64,000 bases of DNA from the NCBI GenBank assembly GCA_965214475.1, contig OZ243953.1, forward strand, positions 1,798,001-1,862,000, read 5' to 3'. A program made the position numbers and the translations under genes. The notes below the pieces were generated by a model that saw only the letters and a list, made by a program, of their open reading frames with translations, was not told the DNA's origin and did not search any database. The DNA comes from SIRX01 sp965214475 (GTDB lineage Bacteria > Actinomycetota > Rubrobacteria > Rubrobacterales > Rubrobacteraceae). Positions 24,316-32,793 of this stretch are shown here, piece after piece. Every line of letters begins with the position of its first letter. Within the stretch, counting starts at the first letter, position 1.

Positions 24316-25299
24316 CTAGACGCCGGCTAGAACTCTCCGGGTCCAGTCGGGGTTTTCGACGTACCAGTCTATCGTTTCCCTGACACCAATCTCGAAGTCG
24401 TGTTTAGGGTTCCAGCCCAGGTTTTCCTGGAGTCGGGTAGAGTCTATTGCGTAGCGGCGGTCGTGGCCGAGGCGGTCTGTGACGAAGGAGATCAGGTCCT
24501 CAGACTTGCCTAGATGCTCCAGGACGAGCTTTGTTATCTCCAGGTTAGTATGCTCGTTGCTGCCCCCAACGTTGTAGACGCCCCCGGCTTCACCGTCATC
24601 CATAACCCGCCCAACAGCCCGGCAATGGTCTTCGACGTGCAGCCAGTCCCGAATATTCATCCCGTCACCGTAGAGCGGAACCGGCTCGCCGTCGAGAGCA
24701 TGTCGGATAAAGAACGGGATAAGCTTCTCCGGGTACTGGTATGGACCATAGTTGTTGGAGCAACGCGTGATCATCACGCCCATCCCGTAGGTCTCGTAAT
24801 AGGACCGGCAGAGCAGGTCCGCAGAGGCTTTGGAGGCCGAGTACGGCGAGTTGGGCTCTAGTGGACTCTTCTCGGTGAACGGCGGACCATCCGGCCCCAG
24901 AGAACCATAGACCTCATCGGTCGAAACCTGGACAAAGCGTTCTACGTCGTGCCTACGCGCGGCTTCGAGGAGATTTTGAGCGCCGAGCACGTTTGTCTCC
25001 ACGAAGACGCGGGGGCCCGCGATGCTGCGGTCTACGTGGCTCTCAGCAGCGAAGTTCACCACTGCGTCAAAGCCTCCGTTCTCGGAGAAGAGCGCTTCCA
25101 CCAACATCCCGTCTTCTATGCTGCCGTGGACGAAACGGTAGTTCTCTGCGTCTGCAAAGTTCTCAGTGTTCTCCGTTCGGCCAGCGTAGGTCAGGGCGTC
25201 CAGGTTCACCCACTCGATCTCGGGATGCTCTGGAACCATGAGCCGCAGGAAGTTACACCCGATAAACCCACATCCGCCGGTTACAAGGACACGTTTCAA
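24316..25299 (-). CDS. rfbB: dTDP-glucose 4,6-dehydratase RfbB
   Basis: Extended SDR of about 328 residues. NAD loop VTGGCGFIGCNF at the N-terminus, STDEVYGSLG near 125, catalytic YSASKAS (Tyr and Lys), RCSNNYGPYQYPEKLIP, and the NIRDWLHVEDHC motif diagnostic of RfbB. It makes dTDP-4-keto-6-deoxyglucose, the second step of dTDP-rhamnose synthesis. Start set at TTG 25299, next to the Rossmann strand; a GTG/ATG at 25344 would add 15 residues. RfbD lies 35 kb away (60342). A decayed second copy of this gene is found at 26918-27080. Confidence 0.92.
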   Translation of the reverse strand: MKRVLVTGGCGFIGCNFLRLMVPEHPEIEWVNLDALTYAGRTENTENFADAENYRFVHGSIEDGMLVEALFSENGGFDAVVNFAAESHVDRSIAGPRVFVETNVLGAQNLLEAARRHDVERFVQVSTDEVYGSLGPDGPPFTEKSPLEPNSPYSASKASADLLCRSYYETYGMGVMITRCSNNYGPYQYPEKLIPFFIRHALDGEPVPLYGDGMNIRDWLHVEDHCRAVGRVMDDGEAGGVYNVGGSNEHTNLEITKLVLEHLGKSEDLISFVTDRLGHDRRYAIDSTRLQENLGWNPKHDFEIGVRETIDWYVENPDWTRRVLAGV

Positions 25300-25389
25300 A
25301 ATCTCTGCAAAACCTTTCTTCTTTGTGGCAGGATCTCGTTCCACAGCATTTAAGCACTGCCTAAAGGGAGCCTCAAGCCTACGACTCCT

Positions 25390-26307
25390 TTAATTGACGT
25401 CAAAGAAACGCAAAGTCTCCTCAATGCCCTCGGAGAAACTTTCTTCGGGACGCCAGCCTAGTGTATACTCGGCGAGCGTAGAGTCTACAGAACTGCGGGC
25501 CTGTTCGCCCGGTTTGGCGGGGCCATGCTCGGGAGGTAGGTCTTTGTTCGAGACCCGGAGCATTGCTCTGTAGAGATCGTTGACGCTAGTCTCGATACCG
25601 GTCCCGATATTGTATGGACCGGAGGACACTTTTTTCTCCAGGGCGAGAACGTTGGCCCGGGCCACGTCGCTGACGTAGACGTAGTCGCGGGTCTGTTCCC
25701 CGGTGCCGTTGATCCTGGACGGACGGTCGTCGGCCAGGTTGCTGGAGAAGATCGCCACGACCCCCGCTTCACCGCGCGGGTCTTGTCGCGGCCCGTAGAC
25801 GTTGGCGTAGCGTAGGGCCACATAAGATAGGTCGTACTGAACATTGTAGAAGTTGAGGTAGCGCTCTCCGGTCAGCTTGGAGACACCGTAGGGAGACAAA
25901 GGATGTTGAGGGTGGCTCTCGGGAGCCGGAAATTCTTCTTGTTCACCATAGACAGCCCCACCGGTAGAGGCGAAAACTACTTTCGCGACCTCGTGCCGGA
26001 CGCAGTTCTCCAGAAGACGAACGGTTCCTAAAACATTCACTTCGGCATCGAAGTCCGGCTCCCGCACCGAACGCCGGACATCCATCTGGGCCGCTTGGTG
26101 ACAGAGGGCTTCGGGCTGGAACTCTTCGAAAGCCCTAGCACAACCGGAACGGATATCTTCTTCGTAGAAACTGGCAGTCTCCGGAACATTCTCGCGTTTG
26201 CCGGAGGAGAGGTTGTCCAAGATGGCCACCTCGTGGCCGCGTTCCAGGAGTTGGTCAGCGATGTGTGAGCCGATAAACCCGGCACCGCCCGTCAGGAGTA
26301 CGCGCAT
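25390..26307 (-). CDS. UDP-glucose 4-epimerase-like NAD-sugar epimerase
   Basis: Extended SDR of 305 residues. NAD loop TGGAGFIGSHIAD at residues 6-18, DNLSSGKREN at about 31-40, QAAQMDVRRSV near 70, ASTGGAVYGE near 114, and the catalytic YGVSKLTGE near 140. It fits GalE-like epimerases that interconvert UDP-sugars at C4, possibly UDP-glucuronate given the adjacent UDP-glucose dehydrogenase relic. Its ATG overlaps the stop of that relic (ATGA). Confidence 0.88.
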   Translation of the reverse strand: MRVLLTGGAGFIGSHIADQLLERGHEVAILDNLSSGKRENVPETASFYEEDIRSGCARAFEEFQPEALCHQAAQMDVRRSVREPDFDAEVNVLGTVRLLENCVRHEVAKVVFASTGGAVYGEQEEFPAPESHPQHPLSPYGVSKLTGERYLNFYNVQYDLSYVALRYANVYGPRQDPRGEAGVVAIFSSNLADDRPSRINGTGEQTRDYVYVSDVARANVLALEKKVSSGPYNIGTGIETSVNDLYRAMLRVSNKDLPPEHGPAKPGEQARSSVDSTLAEYTLGWRPEESFSEGIEETLRFFDVN

Positions 26308-26804
26308 CAGGACACTTCAGCGGGTTTGCTATGGGCGTCCAGAAAGCGAGACCCAATCCTCGCGTACAGACCGATTCCGGTTGCAACGCTAGAAACACCC
26401 ACCCCCACCAACTCACAGATGTTCGAGATCTCATTGATAAAGCTGATCTTGGTAGCGAGGAAAGCGTTGGCGGCGTACTTGATCATCTCGGCGCTCGTCA
26501 GATCCGTCGTCACAAATGGGACCGCCGGGGACCGCTGCTTTGGGCTTCGAATCGTGCCCGGGAGCACGTCTACCTCGCGGGCGACTGAATACTGCCGCAC
26601 CATAAACTCCGGCCGTTCAGAACCTTTGGCTATGAACTCTTCGAGCTCCGATTCGTATATAGTCATCTCTCCGTGTTTCAGGGCTGCTACCTTTTCTCCG
26701 TCAATATCGACCGTCGTTACACTGTACCCAATGTGCGAAATGCAGGCACCGGTAACCAAGCTTACGTATTTTGCTCCTACCATCACTACGTTGAACTTTT
26801 TCAA
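26307..26804 (-). pseudogene. UDP-glucose 6-dehydrogenase with internal deletions
   Basis: A 165-codon frame made of separated pieces of a protein that normally has about 430-450 residues. The N-terminal Rossmann start is present but its glycine loop is altered (MVGAKYVSLVTG instead of GxGYVGLVTG). Then comes a jump from ELEEFIAKGSE to a mid-protein segment ending VPFVTTDLTSAEMIKYAANAFL, which is the well-conserved central helix. After IGSRFLDA the catalytic cysteine region and the whole C-terminal domain are missing, yet the last codons still overlap the next gene by four bases. It therefore decayed by internal deletion within the operon and cannot be active. Confidence 0.85.
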
Positions 26805-26917
26805 CAGTCTATCTCAGTCGAAAAATTCGGGATAAGATATCAACCATGAACCTTACAAGAAAATACTGTTGGTAACCACGTCTTCAAAGAACCTCGCAAT
26901 TCATCAAAGCAAACCTG

Positions 26918-27080
26918 GAACCGGCTTGTCGTCGAGCGCATGGCGTATAATGTTTCTCTGGATACTAGTATGGACCATAGTTGCTGGAGCATCGGGTAAC
27001 GACCACCGGCAATGCCGTAAGTCTCGTGGTACTCGCGGCAAAGCAGGTCCGCCGGAGCGTCGAAGAACGAATATAGCTCA
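26918..27080 (-). pseudogene. Decayed second copy of an rfbB segment
   Basis: Aligned by eye to 24679-24850 inside rfbB. Shared runs include GAACCGGCT, GTCGTCGAG/GCCGTCGAG, AGTATGGACCATAGTTG, TGGAGCA and GCAAAGCAGGTCCGC. Stops and shifts break the reading frame. It is a relic of a second dTDP-glucose 4,6-dehydratase gene. The remaining parts of 26805-27230 hold no gene that I can recognise; they include the promoter and leader of the RTX gene. Confidence 0.75.
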
Positions 27081-27230
27081 TGTTAGGACTTCAATCGAGC
27101 ACAATTTTCTTGATGTCTCGGCAGTACCGTGTAACTATTTTGGAGTCCTCAGAGTCTAAAGGATTAAAAGCAACAACATCTGTCTGCAGGCAGAGGTATC
27201 TATAGAGGCATTTCGAAGGGAGCATAGATC

Positions 27231-28715
27231 TTGAGAAAGCTAGTAGCTATGGCAATTGTGGCGATGGTTTCGGTGTTAATAGTAAACTCTCCTGCCCTGG
27301 CGCAGTCCACAAACAGCGGACCGACGGACGCGCCGGACCTCGTCTCTGTCGGCAACTTCCGCGAGGGCCCGCCGACTGACAACGGCACCCCACAGACGCT
27401 CGTTGACTACACCTTCGATCAGATGGCCTATCTGAACGGTGGAGACCGGTCCAGCTTCCACCTCGTTCCTCTGGATGCCGGTGATGCCCTGGATGCGCGG
27501 GGCGTAGAACCCGCCGCTGATACCGAGGGGGACGAAGTTGTCACCGTTCTCTTCAACGGTAACTTACTCCCGGCGGATTACGCCCGAGGGTACTTGGACA
27601 CCGGGGTGATCAACTCGGATCCGAGCGACGTCAGCAGTGCCAACCCAGCTAACATCAACCAGTCGGCGGACATTTCGCCCAACATCGTGACCGAGAACCC
27701 GGATCTTGTCAGGGTACGTCGCGGCGGAGAATCTCTGTTGTACGAGTTCGACGAGGCGCTTACAGATGACGACGTGGTTCAAAGTACGAGCGGACTCAGG
27801 ATCTACTTCGCCGAAACCTCCCAGTCGAGCACTATTCGTCAGAAAGGCGCCATCCGGGTCGAAAGGGTAAACAACACCACCCTCCGAGCCTTCTTCGGCA
27901 GTGATTTACCAGAGGGCAAGACCCTCAGCGACGCGGTCGGCGCGTTCGCAAACCAGGGAACGGTCCAGGCCGCCCAGGGATCGCGCGGCGGTAACGACGG
28001 CAAGAATGCCTTCGATGAAGTGCTGCTAGATAGCACCTGCACCATAGAAGGAACCAGCGGCGACGATGTCCTAGTGGGAACTCCCGGCAGAGACGTGATC
28101 TGCGGCCTCGGTGGCGACGACGAGATACGGGGCCTAGGTGGAAACGACGAGATACGCGGCGGCGCGGGCGATGACACACGGTTGGCCGGTGGCCCCGGCA
28201 CAGACCGCATTCTTGGTCAGGCTGGCGACGACAAGCTCTTTGGCAACGCAGGCAACGACATCCTCCGCGGTGGCGCTGGTCAAGACCGGCTCGTGGGCGG
28301 TGCGGGCGATGACGACCTCGCCGGTGGCGAAGGCGTTGACAGAATTTTCGGCCAGGCAGGTAAAGACAAGCTCTTTGGACAGGCCGGTGACGACATCCTT
28401 CGGGGCGGTGCAAACCAGGATAGGCTCGTCGGTGGAGACGGCAACGACAATCTGGTAGGCGGAGACGGGGCGGACAAGCTCTTCGGTATTGCTGGATCTG
28501 ATGTTCTCCGTGGGAGCGCGGGTGATGATCGTCTCGTAGGCGGCGCTGGAGAGGACAACCTCAAGGATACAAACGGGGCGGACAAGCTCTTTGGACAGGC
28601 CGGCAACGACTTTCTCAACAGTGAGGACGGGAAAGGTAACGACGTCGTAGATGGTGGCAACGGCAGAGATGGCTGCGTAACAGATCAAGGCGACACCACG
28701 AGGAACTGTCCGTAA
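27231..28715 (+). CDS. Secreted RTX calcium-binding protein, one N-terminal domain
   Basis: Protein of 494 residues. Sec signal peptide (residues 1-25, cleavage near PALAQS), then one copy of the roughly 240-residue domain that is repeated four times in the next gene (TDAPDLVSVGNF to NAFDEVLL). Then about 210 residues of RTX nonapeptides with GGxGxDxLx spacing (for example GNAGNDILRGGAGQDRLVGG), which fold into a calcium beta-roll, and a short cysteine-containing tail. It starts with TTG after AAGGGAG. No sortase motif and no type I secretion genes are nearby, so export by Sec is inferred. Confidence 0.88.
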   Translation: MRKLVAMAIVAMVSVLIVNSPALAQSTNSGPTDAPDLVSVGNFREGPPTDNGTPQTLVDYTFDQMAYLNGGDRSSFHLVPLDAGDALDARGVEPAADTEGDEVVTVLFNGNLLPADYARGYLDTGVINSDPSDVSSANPANINQSADISPNIVTENPDLVRVRRGGESLLYEFDEALTDDDVVQSTSGLRIYFAETSQSSTIRQKGAIRVERVNNTTLRAFFGSDLPEGKTLSDAVGAFANQGTVQAAQGSRGGNDGKNAFDEVLLDSTCTIEGTSGDDVLVGTPGRDVICGLGGDDEIRGLGGNDEIRGGAGDDTRLAGGPGTDRILGQAGDDKLFGNAGNDILRGGAGQDRLVGGAGDDDLAGGEGVDRIFGQAGKDKLFGQAGDDILRGGANQDRLVGGDGNDNLVGGDGADKLFGIAGSDVLRGSAGDDRLVGGAGEDNLKDTNGADKLFGQAGNDFLNSEDGKGNDVVDGGNGRDGCVTDQGDTTRNCP

Positions 28716-28899
28716 AGAAAGCAATCCGGCTCTTGGCGATCTGAGTAGTCTGCATCATGGAAAATTGCGTAGCAAGGAGTCTTTCGTGACAAGGTTAAAG
28801 TTTTTCATCGGATGTGCCGGTTAATAGACTGGCAACGCAAGCGCTGTGACAAAAATGATCCCACGAAGGTGTTTCAAGGGGACAAAAGGGGCACAAATT

Positions 28900-31800
28900 T
28901 TGAAAAAGTTGGCGATGGTAGTAGTTTTGGCTATGACTACGATGTTGATAGTAGCTTCTCCAACCTTGGCACAAACCACAGGCAGCGGGACAACCGAAGC
29001 CCCGGATCTCATCTCCGTGGGCAACTTCCGCGAGGGGCCCCAAACCGACGATGGCCGGCCTCAGACCCTAGTTGACTACACTTTCGATCAGACCGTATAC
29101 TTGAAGGGCGGCAACCGTTCCAGCTTCCATCTAGTTCCCCTAAACGGCAGTGATTCAGTAGACGGCCGAGGCGCAAAGCCCACTGCGGATACGGAAGGCG
29201 ACAACACCGTCACGGTTCTCTTTATCGGCGACGTTAGTGCCACAGACTATGCTCGGGGCTTCGTCGATTCAGGAGTGGCGACTTCTCGCCAAGCGGGAGC
29301 GAACAGCGACAACCCCTTCAATGTCAACCAGTCAGAGCCTGTTAGTAATGGTGGCGTGACCGAGAATCCCGATCTCGTCTCCGCAACCTTCGACGGTGGA
29401 GATCAGATCTTGTACGAGTTCGACGAGCCGCTCACTACCGACGACGTTATCCAGAATACCAGTGGTCTCAGAGTCTACTTTCCCCAGACAGACACCAGCG
29501 CCATAAGGGACGCCGGGGCTCAAACGGTCAGGAGTGAGAGCCCGACGACATTGAGGGCCTTCTTCGCCGACAACCTGCCAGGAGGCAAAGATCTCGAACA
29601 GGCAGCAGGTGCGTTCGTACAGCAAGGCACGGTCCAGGCCGCCCAAGGCTCAAGAGGCGGCAACGATGGCGCCAACGCCTTCGACGAGCTAGCTCCACTT
29701 GAGGACAGCGGCGCCGAAGTCTGCGCCGCCCCCGAAGGCGTTGGCGGCACGGGAGCCGGTAACGGCCCGACGGAAGCGCCGGACCTAAACTCCGTGGGCA
29801 ACTTCCGGCGTGGACCGGCCACTCCTCAGGGCACACCCACCACTTGCGTTGACTTCACCTTCGACCAGGTATCCTATCTGGTCGGCTCCAACCGGACCAG
29901 CTTCAACCTGGTCCCCCAGAACGGTGGCGACGCCCTCTCTGCCGAGGACATCGTCCCTGAGAGTGACCAGGAAGGTGACAACATCATTACCGCGGTGTTC
30001 CCCGGCGACCTCGACCCGCAGGACTTCCCACGAGGCTTCCCGGATACCGGCGTGTTGAGCAGCCGCCAGGAAGGAGCGAACACCGAGAACCCGCTCAACA
30101 TCAACCAGTCAGAACCCATAAGCAACGACGGCATAACCGAGAACCCGGATCTGGCTTCGGCAACCTTTGACGGTGGCGACCAAATTCTCTACGAGTTTGA
30201 CGAGCCTCTCACCGACGATGACGTCATCCAGAACACCAGCGGATTGCGCGTGTACTTCCCCGAGGCGAACAACGCCAACAGGATCCGGGAAGCTGGAGCG
30301 CAGACCGTGATACGCGAGAACCCAACGACGCTGCGAGCGTTCTTCGCCGACGATCTTCCCGGAGGCAGGACGCTGGAGGATGCAGTAGGCGCATTCGTGG
30401 ACCAGGGAACGGTCCAGGCTGTCCAGGGTTCCAGAGGTGGTAACGACGGTACGAACGCCTTTGATGAGCTGGCTCCACTTGAGGACAGCGGCGCCGAGGT
30501 CTGCGCCGCCCCAGAGGGAGTTGGCGGCACGGGAGCCGGTAACGGCCCGACGGAAGCACCAGACCTCAACTCCGCGGATAACTTCCGGCGCGGCCCGGCC
30601 ACACCCCAGGGAACCCCGACCACCTGTGTTGACTTCACGTTTGACCAGACCGTCTACCTTAAAGGCGGCAACCGGACCAGCTTCCACCTCATACCCCAGA
30701 ACGGCGGCGACGCGCTGGACGGTGGGAGCATAGTCCCCGAAAGCGACCAAGAAGGAGATAACATCATCACGGTCGCCTTCCCCGGAAGCCTCAGCCCGAG
30801 TGACTTCCCGCGTGGCTTCGTGGATAGCAACGTGGCTACTTCGCGCCAGCAGGGCCCCAACCCGGAAAATCCGTACAACGTCAACCAGTCGGAGCCTATC
30901 AGTAACGATGGCATTACCGAAAACCCTGACTTGGTGTCGGTCAAGCTCGATGGAGACCAGGTACTGTACGAGTTCGACGAGCCGCTCACTACCGACGATG
31001 TCATCCAGAGCACCAGTGGTCTGAGGCTCTACTTCCCCGAGACGGACACCAGCGCCATAAGGGACGCCGGAGCACAGTCCGTCAAGAGACAGAACAGCAC
31101 GACGCTCCGGGCCTATTTCGGTAGAGACCTGCCGGGAGGAAAGAGCCTCGAAGATGCCATAGGTGGCTTCGTGGTCCAGGGCACGGTTCAGGCGGAGCAA
31201 GGATCCCGGGGTGGCAACGACGGCAAGAACGCTTTTGATGAGCTGGCGCCCATCGGGAACACGGGTGCCGAAGTGTGTGCAGCTCCGCAAGGCGCAGGCG
31301 AACCGGGAGCAGGCAATGGTCCCACAGAAGCCCCGGATCTCATCTCCGTCGGAAACTTCCGGCGCGGACCTTTCACTAGCCAGTTCACACCAACAACCTG
31401 CGTTGATTTCACCTTTGACCAGGTCGCCTACCTCAACGGCGGAGACAAGTCCAACTTCCAACTCGTGCCGCTCTCGGCTGACGATGCGATCAGCGGTTCG
31501 ACCAACGTCAATGCAGAGAGCGACCAGGAGGGCGACAACATAGTAACGGTGGTGTTCCCCGGTAACCTCAGCCCCGAGGACTTCGCCCGCGGCTACGTCG
31601 ACACCGGCGTCGCCAACTCCAACGAGAGCAACGTCAGCGCAGAGGACCCGTACAACATAAACCAGGCGGCGGAGATCGCCCCGGAGACCAGGACCGCGAA
31701 CCCGGACATCGTTCGGGTAACCCGTGGCACCAATAACTCCTTCGTCTTCAGGTTCGACGAGCCGCTCACCGACGACGACCTTGTCCAGAACAACAGCGGA

Positions 31801-32727
31801 CTCAGGATCTACTTCAGCGAGACCTCTCAGGCGAGCACTATTCCCGAGAAGGGAGCCATAAGAATCGAGGAGATAAACTCCCGCACCCTTAGAGCTTTCT
31901 TCGGTGAAGACCTGCCGGAAGGCAAGTCTCCCAGCGACGCGGTAGGAGCTTTCGTACAGCAGGGCTCGGTGCAGGCTGTCAAGGGTAGCCGTGGCGGCAA
32001 CGATGGTAAGAACGCCTTCGACGAAGTGTTGCTCGCCGATTCCAGAAGCTGCACGATCACCGGCACTCCAGGCGATGACGATTTGAAGGGTACCCCAGGT
32101 AGAGACGTCATTTGCGGCCGGGGTGGCAACGACTCGATAAGAGGCCTCGGTGGCGACGACGACATCCGGGCTGGTGCCGGCGACGACGTTAGACTGGTCG
32201 GCGGACCCGGCTCGGACCGTATCTTCGGACAGGAAGGAGACGACGAGCTCTACGGCAACACGAATCAAGACCTCCTGCGGGGCGGCTCCGGTGAGGACAA
32301 GCTTGTCGGCGGCGAGGAAGCCGACAACCTTGGCGGTGGCGACGACGCAGACACAATCTTCGGACAGGGAGGAGGGGATCAACTCTACGGACAGGGAGGA
32401 AACGACAAAATTCGTGGCGGTTCGGGTAACGACCGGCTCGTAGGCAGCGACGGCGACGACAACCTCATCGGCCAGGACGGCAACGACATACTGTTCGGGC
32501 TGAACGACGCGGATACCCTCAGGGGTAGCGCGGGCAATGACGGGCTCCGCGGAGGCGCCGGCGAGGACAACCTCAAGGATACAGAAGGAAAGGACAAGCT
32601 CTTCGGGGAAGGAGGCGGTGACTTCCTCAACACGAAAGACGGAAGCGGCAACGACACCGCTGATGGCGGCGGTGGCCGGGACGGATGCCGGACGGACTCA
32701 GGCGACACAAAGAGGAACTGCCCGTAG
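28900..32727 (+). CDS. Large secreted RTX protein with four tandem N-terminal domains
   Basis: Protein of 1275 residues and paralog of the preceding gene. TTG 28900 is chosen because the upstream signal and ribosome site line up base by base with the first gene (AAAAGGGG versus GAAGGGAG). After the signal peptide come four tandem copies of a 245-260 residue unit beginning near bases 28985, 29756, 30536 and 31311. Each starts with TEAPDL..S..NFR.GP and ends with GSRGGNDG.NAFDE. About 225 residues of RTX calcium repeats follow from base 32050. The linker EVCAAPEGVGGTGAGNG joins the units. Units 2 and 3 are almost identical in DNA, showing recent duplication. Likely a surface or matrix protein. 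Confidence 0.88.
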   Translation: MKKLAMVVVLAMTTMLIVASPTLAQTTGSGTTEAPDLISVGNFREGPQTDDGRPQTLVDYTFDQTVYLKGGNRSSFHLVPLNGSDSVDGRGAKPTADTEGDNTVTVLFIGDVSATDYARGFVDSGVATSRQAGANSDNPFNVNQSEPVSNGGVTENPDLVSATFDGGDQILYEFDEPLTTDDVIQNTSGLRVYFPQTDTSAIRDAGAQTVRSESPTTLRAFFADNLPGGKDLEQAAGAFVQQGTVQAAQGSRGGNDGANAFDELAPLEDSGAEVCAAPEGVGGTGAGNGPTEAPDLNSVGNFRRGPATPQGTPTTCVDFTFDQVSYLVGSNRTSFNLVPQNGGDALSAEDIVPESDQEGDNIITAVFPGDLDPQDFPRGFPDTGVLSSRQEGANTENPLNINQSEPISNDGITENPDLASATFDGGDQILYEFDEPLTDDDVIQNTSGLRVYFPEANNANRIREAGAQTVIRENPTTLRAFFADDLPGGRTLEDAVGAFVDQGTVQAVQGSRGGNDGTNAFDELAPLEDSGAEVCAAPEGVGGTGAGNGPTEAPDLNSADNFRRGPATPQGTPTTCVDFTFDQTVYLKGGNRTSFHLIPQNGGDALDGGSIVPESDQEGDNIITVAFPGSLSPSDFPRGFVDSNVATSRQQGPNPENPYNVNQSEPISNDGITENPDLVSVKLDGDQVLYEFDEPLTTDDVIQSTSGLRLYFPETDTSAIRDAGAQSVKRQNSTTLRAYFGRDLPGGKSLEDAIGGFVVQGTVQAEQGSRGGNDGKNAFDELAPIGNTGAEVCAAPQGAGEPGAGNGPTEAPDLISVGNFRRGPFTSQFTPTTCVDFTFDQVAYLNGGDKSNFQLVPLSADDAISGSTNVNAESDQEGDNIVTVVFPGNLSPEDFARGYVDTGVANSNESNVSAEDPYNINQAAEIAPETRTANPDIVRVTRGTNNSFVFRFDEPLTDDDLVQNNSGLRIYFSETSQASTIPEKGAIRIEEINSRTLRAFFGEDLPEGKSPSDAVGAFVQQGSVQAVKGSRGGNDGKNAFDEVLLADSRSCTITGTPGDDDLKGTPGRDVICGRGGNDSIRGLGGDDDIRAGAGDDVRLVGGPGSDRIFGQEGDDELYGNTNQDLLRGGSGEDKLVGGEEADNLGGGDDADTIFGQGGGDQLYGQGGNDKIRGGSGNDRLVGSDGDDNLIGQDGNDILFGLNDADTLRGSAGNDGLRGGAGEDNLKDTEGKDKLFGEGGGDFLNTKDGSGNDTADGGGGRDGCRTDSGDTKRNCP
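28984..32046 (+). repeat. Four tandem copies of a roughly 770-base coding unit
   Basis: Direct coding repeats of about 770, 780, 775 and 735 bases. The junction between units 2 and 3 repeats the junction between units 1 and 2 with only scattered third-position changes (GGCGGCACGGGAGCCGGTAACGGC is identical at 29748 and 30528 onward). The array lies within one gene. Confidence 0.85.
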
Positions 32728-32747
32728 AACTTTGGTAAAGAACTTCC

Positions 32748-32785
32748 GCAGTCCCCGACAGCAACAACACGCTGTCGGGGACTGC
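32748..32785. terminator. Bidirectional terminator hairpin between converging genes
   Basis: A perfect 15-base-pair stem (GCAGTCCCCGACAGC / GCTGTCGGGGACTGC) with an eight-base AACAACAC loop lies between the ends of the RTX gene (plus) and the sulfotransferase (minus). T-tracts are short, but position and stem strength fit a two-way terminator. Confidence 0.8.
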
Positions 32786-32793
32786 TTGTAGGA

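Noticed and set aside
26800..27230. Possible insertion-sequence remnant between the sugar genes and the RTX gene
   Set aside because: No terminal inverted repeats, target duplication or transposase fragments; the recognisable part is an rfbB relic.
28050..28700. Regularly spaced short repeats that could suggest a CRISPR array or satellite
   Set aside because: Spacing follows the nine-residue RTX calcium motif inside one reading frame; repeats diverge at third positions, as coding repeats do, and no cas genes are present.
30109..32382. A 757-codon open frame on the minus strand opposite the large RTX gene
   Set aside because: It is a shadow: GC-rich, periodic coding DNA leaves the antisense frame open. 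It has no ribosome site, no recognisable domain, and the plus strand has a clear signal peptide and RTX repeats.
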